Notes under the pieces: model-generated
The model's input: the letters and a program-made list of their open reading frames with translations, nothing else
The model's database searches: none
Told to the model about the DNA's origin: nothing
Shown: positions 18,573 to 26,934 of the stretch, piece after piece
Position numbering within the stretch: position 1 is the first letter of the stretch
Layout of the letters: the number at the start of each line of letters is the position of its first letter
Source of the DNA: Providencia zhijiangensis
Lineage (GTDB): Bacteria > Pseudomonadota > Gammaproteobacteria > Enterobacterales > Enterobacteriaceae
Length of the DNA stretch: 64,000 nt
NCBI RefSeq assembly: GCF_030315915.2
Contig: NZ_CP135990.1
Span: 1,984,001-2,048,000 of the forward strand
Direction of reading: 5' to 3'
Program-made: the position numbers and the translations under genes

Positions 18573-19373
18573 ATGGAACTTACCGTTGTTCAAATAGTAA
18601 TGGTCTTCGTTGTGGCTTGTATCGCCGGTATGGGATCGATCCTCGATGAATTCCAGTTCCACCGCCCTCTCATTGCCTGTACGCTTATTGGTATTGTTCT
18701 GGGTGATATGAAAACCGGTATTATTATCGGTGGTACGCTGGAAATGATCGCGTTAGGTTGGATGAACATCGGTGCGGCCGTTGCACCCGATGCTGCATTA
18801 GCCTCCATCATTTCAACCATTCTGGTTATTGCAGGTGGTCAAAGCATTGGTGCGGGTATCGCGCTGGCTATCCCACTGGCAGCAGCCGGACAAGTACTGA
18901 CCATCATCGTTCGTACTATCACCGTTGCATTCCAACACGCTGCTGACCGTGCTGCGGTCTCCGGCAATTTAACCTCCCTGAGCATCATCCACATTTCTGC
19001 GTTATTACTGCAGGCAATGCGTATCGCAATCCCTGCGCTGATCGTCGCAATTTCAGTGGGAACTTCAGAAGTCCAGCACTTACTGAACTCTATCCCTGAA
19101 GTCGTTACCAATGGTCTGAACATTGCAGGTGGTATGATTGTTGTGGTCGGTTATGCGATGGTTATCAACATGATGCGCGCTGGCTACCTGATGCCGTTCT
19201 TCTATTTAGGCTTCGTAACTGCGGCCTTTACTAACTTCAACCTTGTTGCACTTGGTGTGATTGGTGTTGTGATGGCAATTCTGTACATCCAACTGAGCCC
19301 GAAATACAACAAATCCCAAGTTGTTGTCAACCAATCAAACAGTAACAACAATCTTGATAACGAATTAGACTAG
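18573..19373 (+). CDS. manY: Mannose PTS EIIC component
   Basis: A 266-residue membrane permease subunit, the E. coli length, beginning MELTVVQIVMVFVVACIAGM. It carries the conserved GTLEMIALGWMNIGAAVAPD loop that shapes the sugar pathway. It forms the sugar channel with ManZ; in E. coli the pair is also the receptor used by phage lambda DNA entry and some bacteriocins. RBS AGGAG 9 bp upstream. Confidence 0.96.
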   Translation: MELTVVQIVMVFVVACIAGMGSILDEFQFHRPLIACTLIGIVLGDMKTGIIIGGTLEMIALGWMNIGAAVAPDAALASIISTILVIAGGQSIGAGIALAIPLAAAGQVLTIIVRTITVAFQHAADRAAVSGNLTSLSIIHISALLLQAMRIAIPALIVAISVGTSEVQHLLNSIPEVVTNGLNIAGGMIVVVGYAMVINMMRAGYLMPFFYLGFVTAAFTNFNLVALGVIGVVMAILYIQLSPKYNKSQVVVNQSNSNNNLDNELD

Positions 19374-19386
19374 AAGGAACGTGAAA

Positions 19387-20238
19387 ATGGTTGAACAAAC
19401 TCAATCTACTGAAAAACGGCTGACAAAAAGCGATATTCGTGGGGTTTTCTTGCGTTCTAACTTATTCCAAGGTTCTTGGAACTTCGAACGTATGCAGGCT
19501 CTGGGTTTCTGTTTCTCAATGGTTCCCGTGATCCGTCGCTTATACCCTGAAAACAATGATGACCGTAAACAAGCGATTAAACGTCACTTAGAGTTCTTCA
19601 ATACCCACCCTTACGTTGCAGCGCCTATTTTGGGTGTAACGATGGCGATGGAAGAAGAACGTGCTAATGGCGCGGACATCGACGACGGTGCAATCAACGG
19701 TATCAAAGTCGGTCTGATGGGACCATTAGCCGGTGTGGGTGACCCAATTTTCTGGGGAACCGTGCGTCCAGTCTTTGCTGCACTGGGTGCAGGTATCGCG
19801 ATGACAGGTAGCTTGTTAGGCCCTGTACTCTTCTTCGTTCTGTTTAACCTTGTACGTCTGTTAACTCGCTATTACGGCGTGGCTTATGGCTACAAGAAAG
19901 GGATTGATATCGTTCAAGATATGGGCGGTGGATTCCTGCAAAAACTGACCGAGGGGGCTTCAATTCTAGGTCTGTTTGTAATGGGGGCGTTAGTTAATAA
20001 ATGGACTCACGTCAACATTCCACTCGAAGTTTCGCGGATCAAAAACCAAACAACTGGCGTTGAAGATATCACTACTGTTCAGATGATCCTCGACCAATTA
20101 ATGCCGGGCTTGGTTCCACTGTTACTGACCTTCGCCTGTATGTGGCTATTACGCCGTAAAGTGAACGCTTTATGGATCATTATCGGCTTCTTCGGTTTAG
20201 GTATTCTGGGTGCTTGGTTGAATTTCTTAGCGCCATAA
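19387..20238 (+). CDS. manZ: Mannose PTS EIID component
   Basis: A 283-residue membrane subunit partnering ManY, matching the family (LTKSDIRGVFLRSNLFQGSW; GLMGPLAGVGDPIFWGTVRP). The ATG at 19387 is preferred over a GTG six bases earlier because AAGGA then sits about 9 bp upstream. It is closed by a strong terminator. Confidence 0.96.
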   Translation: MVEQTQSTEKRLTKSDIRGVFLRSNLFQGSWNFERMQALGFCFSMVPVIRRLYPENNDDRKQAIKRHLEFFNTHPYVAAPILGVTMAMEEERANGADIDDGAINGIKVGLMGPLAGVGDPIFWGTVRPVFAALGAGIAMTGSLLGPVLFFVLFNLVRLLTRYYGVAYGYKKGIDIVQDMGGGFLQKLTEGASILGLFVMGALVNKWTHVNIPLEVSRIKNQTTGVEDITTVQMILDQLMPGLVPLLLTFACMWLLRRKVNALWIIIGFFGLGILGAWLNFLAP

Positions 20239-20253
20239 TTCCTGTTAAATATC

Positions 20254-20285
20254 AAAAAAGGGAGGTTGCAGCCTCCCTTTTTTAC
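20254..20285 (+). terminator. Strong terminator of manXYZ, possibly bidirectional
   Basis: AAAAAAGGGAGG-TTGCA-GCCTCCCTTTTTT: a GC-rich stem flanked by A and T runs, so it could act on both strands. Confidence 0.9.
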
Positions 20286-20327
20286 TTTTAAGCTTGGTAG
20301 CTCGTCCACTTAGTCATGGGTACTCAA

Positions 20328-20786
20328 ATGACCTTAAATGATGCCGTTTTAGCCATTATCATTTTGATCATGCTTGTATACGCAATCTATGATGAATTTA
20401 TTCAAGGAATTCTGAAAGGCAAAACTCTACTAAAAGTTAACTTAAAACGTAAACATCGAGTTGATGCCATCATTTTTATTGTGCTCTCTTGTATTGTCAT
20501 TTATACAAATATTGTTCGACATGGTAATTTATTAACCACTTATTTATTAATGATTACTATTTTTATGGCTATTTATTTAGCTTTCATTCGTCGGCCAAAA
20601 GTATTTTTTAAACAAACCGGTTTTTATTTCGCCAATACATTTATTTTATATGAGCGAATTAAGACAATGAATTTATCTGAAGATGGTATTTTAATGATTG
20701 GATTAGAGCAAAAGAAAATCCATGTTCAAGTTAACCATCTTGATGATTTACAAAAGATTTATGATTTCTTCATTAATCATAAATAA
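20328..20786 (+). CDS. yobD: Inner-membrane protein YobD (DUF986 type)
   Basis: A 152-residue protein with three hydrophobic segments. It matches E. coli YobD: AIYDEFI, FIRRPKVFFKQTGFYFAN, IKTMNLSEDG, and the ending DDLQKIYDFF. The start MTLNDAV is chosen by alignment to the family; an ATG four codons upstream is in frame. Function unknown; it sits between manZ and mntP as in E. coli. Confidence 0.9.
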   Translation: MTLNDAVLAIIILIMLVYAIYDEFIQGILKGKTLLKVNLKRKHRVDAIIFIVLSCIVIYTNIVRHGNLLTTYLLMITIFMAIYLAFIRRPKVFFKQTGFYFANTFILYERIKTMNLSEDGILMIGLEQKKIHVQVNHLDDLQKIYDFFINHK

Positions 20787-20810
20787 CTACTTTATATATT
20801 GGTATAAATA

Positions 20811-20842
20811 TTAAGGTTAATTAAATGTTTAATTAACCTTAA
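20811..20842 (+). repeat. Perfect 32-bp palindrome after yobD
   Basis: Two 15-base arms (TTAAGGTTAATTAAA and its complement) around a 2-base centre. It lies 24 bp past the yobD stop, before CTTTGTT. It may be a weak terminator or an operator for mntP. Confidence 0.6.
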
Positions 20843-20855
20843 CTTTGTTAATATC

Positions 20856-20874
20856 GAAAATGAAAATTATTCTC
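20856..20874 (+). promoter_or_regulatory. Fur-box-like site upstream of the mntP riboswitch
   Basis: GAAAATGAAAATTATTCTC matches the 19-bp Fur consensus GATAATGATAATCATTATC at about 15 positions by eye. It lies 84 bp before the riboswitch aptamer, in the expected mntP promoter region. In E. coli mntP responds to MntR and Fur (family knowledge). Confidence 0.5.
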
Positions 20875-20939
20875 ATTTAAAATGATATATTTATTAATAA
20901 TTAATATTTTGCCTTTATTAAAATCTATGTTATCTTTCG

Positions 20940-21125
20940 TCCCACGTCATTGGGGAGTAGCCTGTTCTGGAATGTATTCTTTCCAGAAAATCCGTGTCAA
21001 CATACTCGTTTGTTTTTAAACGTGGTGCGGATGCCATTTATTGGTTGGCAAGACCATAGACACATAAATACGCCTTTTGGTTGGGGGTAATTTATGTGTA
21101 TATGGAAACACCCAACCGAGATTAT
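20940..21125 (+). ncRNA. yybP-ykoY manganese riboswitch
   Basis: The leader of mntP carries the aptamer landmarks recalled from E. coli mntP: GGGGAGTAGCC, GTGTCAACATACTCG, AACGTGGTGCGGATGCC and TTGGCAAGACCATAGACAC. A pairing GGTTGGG ... CCCAACC lies close to the start codon. The class senses Mn2+ and here should raise mntP expression when manganese is high. Boundaries are approximate. Confidence 0.9.
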
Positions 21126-21129
21126 TGTT

Positions 21130-21711
21130 ATGAGCTTTTACGCAACTCTCATCCTCGCCCTCGCACTCTCTATGGATGCTTTCGCTGTCGCTATTTGTAA
21201 AGGTGCAGTGCTCCATAAACCCCGTTTTCGTGAAATTCTCCGCACTGGTTTTATCTTTGGTTTTATCGAAGCTATCACGCCGATCATTGGCTGGGGTATT
21301 GGTATTTTAGCCAGCCAGTATGTTATCCGTTGGGATCACTGGATTGCGTTTGCCCTACTGTTCATTCTTGGTGGTCGTATGATCTGGCAAAGTCTGACAA
21401 CCAAAGATGAAGATTGTTGCGCTAAACCATCAAGTCACAGTGCAGGAAATTTAGTGTTATCTGCCATTGCCACCAGCCTTGACGCTATGGCAATTGGTTT
21501 AGGTCTGGCTTTCCTACAAGTGGATATCGTCCATACGGCCATGACTATTGGCTTAACCACAATGATAATGGCGACAATTGGCATGATGATTGGCCGTTAC
21601 GTAGGCCCATTATTAGGAAAAAAAGCAGAGATTTTAGGCGGGCTGGTGCTTATTGCGATTGGATTTAATATCCTCTTTGAGCATCTCGAATTATTTATGT
21701 ACGCGCCATAA
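21130..21711 (+). CDS. mntP: Manganese efflux pump MntP
   Basis: A 193-residue protein with six transmembrane helices. It contains the two related conserved segments [15 protein letters not shown] and [14 protein letters not shown], whose aspartates form the metal path. The start [11 protein letters not shown] follows the riboswitch. A longer frame upstream would read through the aptamer and is rejected. E. coli MntP is 188 residues. Confidence 0.95.
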   Translation: MSFYATLILALALSMDAFAVAICKGAVLHKPRFREILRTGFIFGFIEAITPIIGWGIGILASQYVIRWDHWIAFALLFILGGRMIWQSLTTKDEDCCAKPSSHSAGNLVLSAIATSLDAMAIGLGLAFLQVDIVHTAMTIGLTTMIMATIGMMIGRYVGPLLGKKAEILGGLVLIAIGFNILFEHLELFMYAP

Positions 21712-21718
21712 TCTTTCC

Positions 21719-21752
21719 GTTCCCCCTGAACCATTCGGGGGGGAACTGTTTG
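21719..21752 (+). terminator. Terminator of mntP
   Basis: GTTCCCCC ... GGGGGGAAC, a very GC-rich stem just after the mntP stop, then TGTTTG. It separates mntP from the convergent rlmA. Confidence 0.65.
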
Positions 21753-21768
21753 AGATTTGATACGGATT

Positions 21769-22590
21769 TTAGACTTGATATTGATAAACACGGATCAGAA
21801 AATCAGCGGTATAACTCTTCACTTCAGCCTGCTTTAATTGCTGTTTCACCTCTTCAGAAGCACGCCATGCAAACGGTGTCATTTCTAACAAAGCAAATGC
21901 CTCTTCCCCTTCTAGATCCATCGCATAATTTAAGCGAGTTTCGTCAATCAACTTAAAGTCAGGAAGATCTTCGTCTTTTGCAGGGTGTAATTTTACTTCA
22001 TCATAAATCAGAGCTTTTAATTCTTGCAGATGTTCTGCTGCCGGCGTTACTGTAATTAAAATCCCCGCAGGTGTTAATACTCGGCTTAATTCTTGCGCTT
22101 TACAGGGTGCATAAATACGAATAATTCCACTCAAACTCGAATCCGCAAATGGTAAACGATGGCTTGAAGCAACACAGAAATTGACGGATTTATAGCGCTT
22201 AGCAGCAAAACGGATCGCCACTTTCGACACATCCAATCCATATACACTAACAGATTTAGATGCAGCCTCTAATGACTGAGCAAAATGGTCAGTGTAATAC
22301 CCTTCTCCACATCCGATATCGAGTATATTTTCGCTGTTTTCAGGCAGGTATTGAGCGAGTTTTTCAGCAACCTTATCACGCATTGGCTGATAATGCCCTG
22401 CATCTAAAAACTGACGACGGGACGTCATCATTTCTAGGCTATCACCCGGATCTTTAGAGCGCTTGTGTTGTACTGGCAGTAAATTAACATAACCCTCTTT
22501 GGCGCAATCAAACTGGTGGTTTGCGTCACAACGATAGCTACTGTTAATTAAATTGAGGGGTTTAAAACACAGGGGGCATTGATAATTCAT
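21769..22590 (-). CDS. rlmA: 23S rRNA (guanine-745-N1)-methyltransferase
   Basis: A 273-residue SAM-dependent methyltransferase. The N-terminal zinc module is CPLC...CDANHQFDC, followed by AKEGYVNLLPVQHKRSKDPGDS. The SAM motif is ILDIGCGEGYYT and the family motif IIRIYAPCKAQEL. The start MNYQCPLC is chosen by family alignment; the frame continues upstream without support. It methylates G745 in the peptide-exit region of the ribosome. Confidence 0.96.
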   Translation of the reverse strand: MNYQCPLCFKPLNLINSSYRCDANHQFDCAKEGYVNLLPVQHKRSKDPGDSLEMMTSRRQFLDAGHYQPMRDKVAEKLAQYLPENSENILDIGCGEGYYTDHFAQSLEAASKSVSVYGLDVSKVAIRFAAKRYKSVNFCVASSHRLPFADSSLSGIIRIYAPCKAQELSRVLTPAGILITVTPAAEHLQELKALIYDEVKLHPAKDEDLPDFKLIDETRLNYAMDLEGEEAFALLEMTPFAWRASEEVKQQLKQAEVKSYTADFLIRVYQYQV

Positions 22591-22701
22591 ATGGTTACAC
22601 TGATTTAAAAATAATACGCAGTATACCATATAAGCTGTCAAGCAGCGCCATGGAATTATACCCCATGGCACCGTGACGTAATCTAGAGGAGTATAGCGAA
22701 C

Positions 22702-22914
22702 TTATTTACCTGCTTTAGCCGCTTCAGGTGCTTTGACTTCACCTGACTGTTTCACTTCACTCTTTTTAACTTCTTTTTTACCATGCTCTGCTTTGGCAAC
22801 TTCGTGCGTTTTCACACCATGGTTTACATGTTCAGTTTTCGCAGTGGTATTTGCTAATGCAGCACCAGAAACAGCTAATGACAGAACAGTTGCGATTGCT
22901 AATAATTTTTTCAT
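22702..22914 (-). CDS. Small exported basic protein, acid-shock (Asr)-like, copy 1
   Basis: A 70-residue protein. Its signal peptide MKKLLAIATVLSLAVSGAAL is followed by a mature part rich in Lys, His, Glu and Ala (HVNHGVKTHEVAKAEHGKKE). The composition resembles Asr, the periplasmic acid-shock protein, but no motif proves this. An upstream in-frame ATG is rejected in favour of MKKLL after AAGGCG. Its signal peptide is nearly identical to that of the neighbour at 22987-23184, so the two arose by duplication. Confidence 0.7.
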   Translation of the reverse strand: MKKLLAIATVLSLAVSGAALANTTAKTEHVNHGVKTHEVAKAEHGKKEVKKSEVKQSGEVKAPEAAKAGK

Positions 22915-22986
22915 TTTGAACGCCTTATTTAAATTCAAACTAACGAGTAATTGGTATAAAACTTATATTTTGGTGTAGCTAAAAAT

Positions 22987-23184
22987 TTAAATGGCTTTTT
23001 CGGCACTTTTATCTTTAGTTGCACTCACTTTTTTCTCAGTTTTCACTTTTGCGTGATGAGCTTTCGCTGAGTGATGAGCGGCAGCAATTGGCGCTACTGG
23101 CTCAGTTTTGGTTGTTGTATTTGCTAATGCAGCACCAGAAACAGCTAATGACAATACAGTTACGATTGCTAATAACTTTTTCAT
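22987..23184 (-). CDS. Small exported basic protein, acid-shock (Asr)-like, copy 2
   Basis: A 65-residue protein. Its signal peptide differs from copy 1 at one residue (AIVTVL versus AIATVL). The mature region is rich in His, Lys and Ala (AAAHHSAKAHHAKVKTEKK), closer to Asr in flavour than copy 1. The 72-bp gap to copy 1 suggests co-transcription or separate short units. Function is inferred only from composition. Confidence 0.7.
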   Translation of the reverse strand: MKKLLAIVTVLSLAVSGAALANTTTKTEPVAPIAAAHHSAKAHHAKVKTEKKVSATKDKSAEKAI

Positions 23185-23612
23185 ACTAAGTACCTTAAGA
23201 TTAATTTATTAAGCAAGGATGTTCTTGCAAAACTAATAAATCATATCTGCCGATCATTTCGCAATAGGAGAATATTAAAGATTCTTAAATTTTTTATAGG
23301 TTATTTTAATGAATAAATATTTTAATTTTGTTGATGCTCCATTTACTATTGAAGATTAATTTTTAATCATTTTTTGACTTACGAATAAATTTACTTTTCC
23401 ATACATATCAAATAGATAAATTAAAATAAATCTTGATGTTAATTTTTTGATTTTAAAAATCATCTTCATTCCAATTTATTTGATATCTATTCTTTCTTCA
23501 TTTTTCTTTTAAATTTCACTTTTTACTTTACCAATTTAATAAAGTTTCTTTTTTTGAGGATGCATTGACTTTTATTTTTATCTAGAAAGAACTTTTTCTG
23601 TTTACTTCAAAC
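23185..23612 (-). other. AT-rich intergenic region, no gene seen
   Basis: About 430 bp of very AT-rich DNA with many runs of T. It should hold the promoter of the small basic proteins. I see no credible reading frame or structured RNA; such DNA is a typical H-NS target (inference). Confidence 0.5.
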
Positions 23613-23641
23613 AAAAAAGCCATTCAACTTTGAATGGCTTT
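23613..23641 (-). terminator. Rho-independent terminator of ycdX
   Basis: AAAGCCATTCAA ... TTGAATGGCTTT with T-run on the minus strand, 18 bp after the ycdX stop. Confidence 0.88.
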
Positions 23642-23659
23642 AAACTCACTATATTCAAT

Positions 23660-24397
23660 TTAAAAATTAGCAAACTCAGGAATAGGTTTACGTCCATGAG
23701 CCTCTAAAAAATCTAAAACGCGGCGTGGTGTGGTATTCAAAATTCGGGACTCTGGAAAATCGATGGATTTCAACATCTCAACCACTTCATCAAAACGTCC
23801 TAAATAACTGACATGATGTGAATCTGAGCCTAAAGCAACCCAACCACCTGCTTCTTTCACCGCTTTCGCTATTTCTATGCAGTTTTTCTTACTGCCCGCT
23901 CTAGAATGCAAGAAAGAGGAGTTATTCATCTCTAGTGCTACGTTGCACTCTTTAGCTGCTTGGGCAACGGCTTTTATATCAATGGGATATTTAGGGTTGC
24001 CGGGATGAGTAATAATTTGCACCTTTCCGCTACGAATAGTGGCGATCATCGCTTCCGTATTGTCTTCTAAACTCTGTGGTTCTAAAACAGGCTCATGGAA
24101 ACCCGCTAAAATAATATCTAGATGACGAGCAATTTTTTCATTGCAGTCTGTCTCACCCTGCTTATTCTTAATGTTTGCTTCGATTCCATATAACAAACCA
24201 ACACCATTAACAATGCGCGGCAATATCGGCATATTGCCAAAATGCCATTCATGTGGCGCATCTTGCATTTCAGGGCCATGATCGGTAATGGCAAATAGTT
24301 TCATTCCTCGAGTGGCAGCTTCCGCAAAGTATTCATTAACAGTACTAAATGCATGGGTGCTGGCGATGGTGTGCGCATGTAAATCAACTTGATACAT
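23660..24397 (-). CDS. ycdX: PHP-domain phosphatase YcdX
   Basis: A 245-residue PHP-family metal phosphoesterase, the same length as E. coli YcdX. Metal ligands are visible in [53 protein letters not shown] and LGSDSHH. The trinuclear zinc site is known for the family; the natural substrate is unclear. The start MYQVDLH follows AAGGATATTTT. In E. coli this gene is elsewhere on the map. Confidence 0.94.
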   Translation of the reverse strand: MYQVDLHAHTIASTHAFSTVNEYFAEAATRGMKLFAITDHGPEMQDAPHEWHFGNMPILPRIVNGVGLLYGIEANIKNKQGETDCNEKIARHLDIILAGFHEPVLEPQSLEDNTEAMIATIRSGKVQIITHPGNPKYPIDIKAVAQAAKECNVALEMNNSSFLHSRAGSKKNCIEIAKAVKEAGGWVALGSDSHHVSYLGRFDEVVEMLKSIDFPESRILNTTPRRVLDFLEAHGRKPIPEFANF

Positions 24398-24562
24398 AAA
24401 ATATCCTTCTAATTCTTCTATTTGCCTTCTGACATGATTCAGATTGAAAAGGTTATCCCAAGCTAACATATCGCCATCAAGGATTCGATAACAATTCTGT
24501 TAAACCGCACTTATCGGATCTCTATTGTAGATTGCAGTTTATCTGATTCCCATTACACCAAT

Positions 24563-24592
24563 AAAAAAACCCGCTTCATTTGAAGCGGGCTT
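24563..24592 (-). terminator. Rho-independent terminator of the racemase gene
   Basis: AACCCGCTTCA ... TGAAGCGGGCTT, followed on the minus strand by a run of seven Ts. 19 bp past the stop. Confidence 0.9.
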
Positions 24593-24610
24593 CTATTAAA
24601 ATGATATGGT

Positions 24611-25852
24611 TTAGTTCACTAAAATACGCTTATTGGTTGCGCCCCATAATATGGACATTTCAGTAAACAGTGCACCGCTAATATCTTCAACTTCTTCAGC
24701 GGTTATTTCCCCTTTCCCTTGCTTACCAAAGAAAACAACCTCATCCCCTGGCTGTACATTTTTAATATCAGTGACATCGACCATTACCGTGTTCATGGAT
24801 GTTTTCCCAAGAACGGGTGCGCGCTGCCCATTAATTAAAACATGCCCTGCATTACTGAATACACGGCGGTAGCCATCCGCATAACCGACAGGGATGTTGG
24901 CTAATACAGAATCACGCTTCAACGTATACGTTCTGTCATAACCGACGGTATTTCCTTTCGGATAGTGATTCACCGCCGCAATATTCGATTTAAACGTCAT
25001 CACGCGTTTGTAATCTTTAGTGGCAACCGTATCACCATAAAAAATGCCACCAACACGCACCATACCCAACCAGGATTCTGGTACGGTCAATGTTGCATAA
25101 GTATTCGCAACATGCAGAGTAACATCTTCACGTTTTAATCCTGTCACATTCAGAACTTGTTGAGACTCTTTTTTAAATTTGGCCAAATCTTTTCGGATTT
25201 GCGCCTCATCTTCTTCAGGATAATGAGACATAATCCCAACGATCTTTAAATTAGGTAACTGTGAGATGAGCTTAGCTTGCTCTAATCCTTCTGCGTTGCT
25301 GACTTCCAAACCATTTCGTGACATTCCTGCCGAGTTCAATGCAAGGTGAATCGGAATAACTTTGCCCTGTTTTGCTGCGATCGCATTTAAACGCTGCGCC
25401 ATTTCCAAGTTACCAATTAATTCTTCTACATTAAATTCAGTGGCTTGAGCCATCTCTTTTTCAGTGGCGTTACGCACTCGCATTAAACGACCTTTAAAGC
25501 CTAAATCACGAACTTGCTTCAATTCTGTGTTGCTAGTTAGCCCAATACACTGAACATTATTTTCAATCATTACAGGGGTAACTAACGTCAGGTCATGCCC
25601 ATATGCATCCCCTTTTAAAACGGCGCACATACCCGCTTTATCACCCAATAATGCTTGTACTTTCTTGATATTGTAATCCAATGCACTGTGAGAAATTTCT
25701 ATCCACGCATTGTTAACTAGCGCAGGTTGAATTTGTGCAGATGGAGTTTCTATGATGTTGGTTTTCGCAGGTTGCTGACATGCAGTCGCCACCAGCAGAG
25801 GAAGAAGAGCAAGATATTTCAGACGAAATGCCACGTTGTTATCCTTAGCCAT
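24611..25852 (-). CDS. Exported PLP-dependent amino-acid racemase (alanine racemase / Bsr type)
   Basis: A 413-residue fold-type III PLP racemase. The N-terminus [16 protein letters not shown] looks like a lipoprotein signal with cysteine near residue 25, so the enzyme should act outside the cytoplasm. The PLP lysine is in [13 protein letters not shown] near residue 78. The C-terminal half has [36 protein letters not shown] and [14 protein letters not shown], the family motif. Family knowledge: periplasmic broad-spectrum racemases (BsrV type) make D-amino acids that modify peptidoglycan. Substrate range cannot be read from sequence. Monocistronic. Confidence 0.88.
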   Translation of the reverse strand: MAKDNNVAFRLKYLALLPLLVATACQQPAKTNIIETPSAQIQPALVNNAWIEISHSALDYNIKKVQALLGDKAGMCAVLKGDAYGHDLTLVTPVMIENNVQCIGLTSNTELKQVRDLGFKGRLMRVRNATEKEMAQATEFNVEELIGNLEMAQRLNAIAAKQGKVIPIHLALNSAGMSRNGLEVSNAEGLEQAKLISQLPNLKIVGIMSHYPEEDEAQIRKDLAKFKKESQQVLNVTGLKREDVTLHVANTYATLTVPESWLGMVRVGGIFYGDTVATKDYKRVMTFKSNIAAVNHYPKGNTVGYDRTYTLKRDSVLANIPVGYADGYRRVFSNAGHVLINGQRAPVLGKTSMNTVMVDVTDIKNVQPGDEVVFFGKQGKGEITAEEVEDISGALFTEMSILWGATNKRILVN

Positions 25853-26276
25853 GGATCAGTGAGTTTCCCCTCACCTTTATTATTATGATTACGGGGAGTG
25901 AACATATACTTTCGATGTATATAGGCTACTGATAATAACAATATGAATTAATTGAACAAGCAACAATTGCTAAAATTTGAATAAAAAATCACTTTAAGTG
26001 AATTTAAAACAGAAAATTCACCCTGAAATTCCTTTTCTCTCGTCTTGTTTACCGCAATACAAGTACCTCTAAACTGCCTCAATAATGTTTTTTACGAGGC
26101 TGCTCTCATAATCATTTTTTCTGCTTTAAATTACCTTGTTCGGGGTATGTTTTTCTTTTTGGATAATATTATTCTGGGTGCGTTTGTGTTTGGGGCTTGT
26201 GTTTTAATCTTCAGCCTTGTTGGCTGTTCCGTTACCTCGTTTTTAACGCACGTTATTTTAACTAATAAGGGAAACT
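25853..26276. other. Intergenic region with a doubtful hydrophobic ORF
   Basis: About 420 bp. A plus-strand frame from a TTG at 26045 encodes hydrophobic sequence (MFFFLDNIILGAFVFGACVL from an ATG at 26147). It runs on out of frame into the next small gene, ending at 26452. No good RBS is visible. It could be a small membrane protein, a gene remnant, or leader DNA. Not called as a gene. Confidence 0.3.
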
Positions 26277-26456
26277 ATGAATTGGATAATTCAAAAGATA
26301 ATGAATCCTCTTACAGGAGGAGTTGGTTCTGCCCTAGCACTCAATGGTGCTATATCGCTTATCGTTCCATCACTGATTTTAACGACCACCAATATTTATA
26401 TCCTAGCGGCCATACTCAGCGTTATTTTTATTTATATCTCGATAAAATATGATTGA
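26277..26456 (+). CDS. Small hydrophobic protein (59 aa), unknown
   Basis: Begins MNWIIQKIMNPLTGGVGSAL after AAGGGA and contains two hydrophobic segments (residues about 18-36 and 38-55), ending SIKYD. It overlaps the next gene by 8 bp (its codons for YD-stop contain that gene's ATG), which suggests translational coupling. The Gly/Ala-rich amphipathic start is reminiscent of small membrane-active peptides, but I do not recognise a family. Confidence 0.45.
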   Translation: MNWIIQKIMNPLTGGVGSALALNGAISLIVPSLILTTTNIYILAAILSVIFIYISIKYD

Positions 26457-26781
26457 GTTTTTTCATCCACAAACCACACAAGCACTCAGCATCTTTTACT
26501 TTACGCTCATTCTTGCTTACTTAATTATTCACCTTATTTGGGAGCATTTTGATAAGTTTGCCGAAGATTTTTCGTTAATTCGTTTACCTCAAAAGGTGAC
26601 AGTTATTTACACCGCCGCCACCTTTGCGAGTAATCTATTTTTAGTCGTGATTATGTTTAACCTAGATAACCCACTCAAAAATGATAGCGTCATGATTTTA
26701 CCGTTAAGCCTCGCAGGGTTAACTGGTCTATGCTATTCGTTAGGGGCTATTGTTCCGAGGAAGAAAATTCATCACACTTAA
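26449..26781 (+). CDS. Three-helix membrane protein (110 aa), unknown
   Basis: Residues 13-32, 52-72 and 82-102 are hydrophobic, with a charged loop WEHFDKFAEDFSLIRLPQK. It is coupled to the preceding 59-aa hydrophobic gene and ends inside a 12-bp inverted repeat just upstream of hipBA. No family recognised. The pair looks like a two-gene membrane unit. Confidence 0.5.
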   Translation: MIEFFHPQTTQALSIFYFTLILAYLIIHLIWEHFDKFAEDFSLIRLPQKVTVIYTAATFASNLFLVVIMFNLDNPLKNDSVMILPLSLAGLTGLCYSLGAIVPRKKIHHT

Positions 26782-26808
26782 AGTTCAACATCAAGGACTT
26801 TAAGTGTG
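26773..26808 (+). terminator. Inverted repeat between the membrane pair and hipBA
   Basis: CACACTTAAAGT at 26773-26784 is repeated in reverse complement at 26797-26808 with a 12-nt loop. There is no T-run after it, so it may be a weak terminator or processing hairpin. The stop codon of the preceding gene lies in the left arm. Confidence 0.4.
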
Positions 26809-26821
26809 AAAAATCATCATA

Positions 26822-26933
26822 AAGTCCTTAATTTTGGACTTAACTTATGGTGATTTGACTATTAGAATATAAAGTCCTATATTTGGTACATTATTATGCA
26901 TTTTTTGCATATTAAGTCCATATTAGAGGACTC
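26822..26933 (+). promoter_or_regulatory. hipBA promoter with HipB-type operators
   Basis: TTGACT (26855-26860), a 17-bp spacer and TATATT (26878-26883) form a good sigma-70 promoter. Operators of the form AAGTCC-N8-GGACTT occur at 26822-26841, and AAGTCC-N8-GGACTC at 26914-26933. A weaker half AAGTCCT at 26872-26878 overlaps the -10. The TCC-N8-GGA core is that of the E. coli HipB operator (TATCC-N8-GGATA). The downstream operator contains the AGAGGA ribosome-binding site of hipB. Confidence 0.75.
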
Positions 26934-26934
26934 T

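Noticed and set aside
21016-21216. Minus-strand frame across the mntP riboswitch
   Set aside because: It is antisense to a structured RNA and to mntP and has no coding signature.
22647-22670. Inverted repeat GCCATGG...CCATGGC upstream of rlmA as a terminator
   Set aside because: There is no T-run on either strand; the TATAAT in its centre on the minus strand more likely belongs to the rlmA promoter.
26045-26452. Hydrophobic frame before the 59-aa gene as a separate gene
   Set aside because: Its second half overlaps the better supported 59-aa gene out of frame, and no ribosome-binding site is visible.
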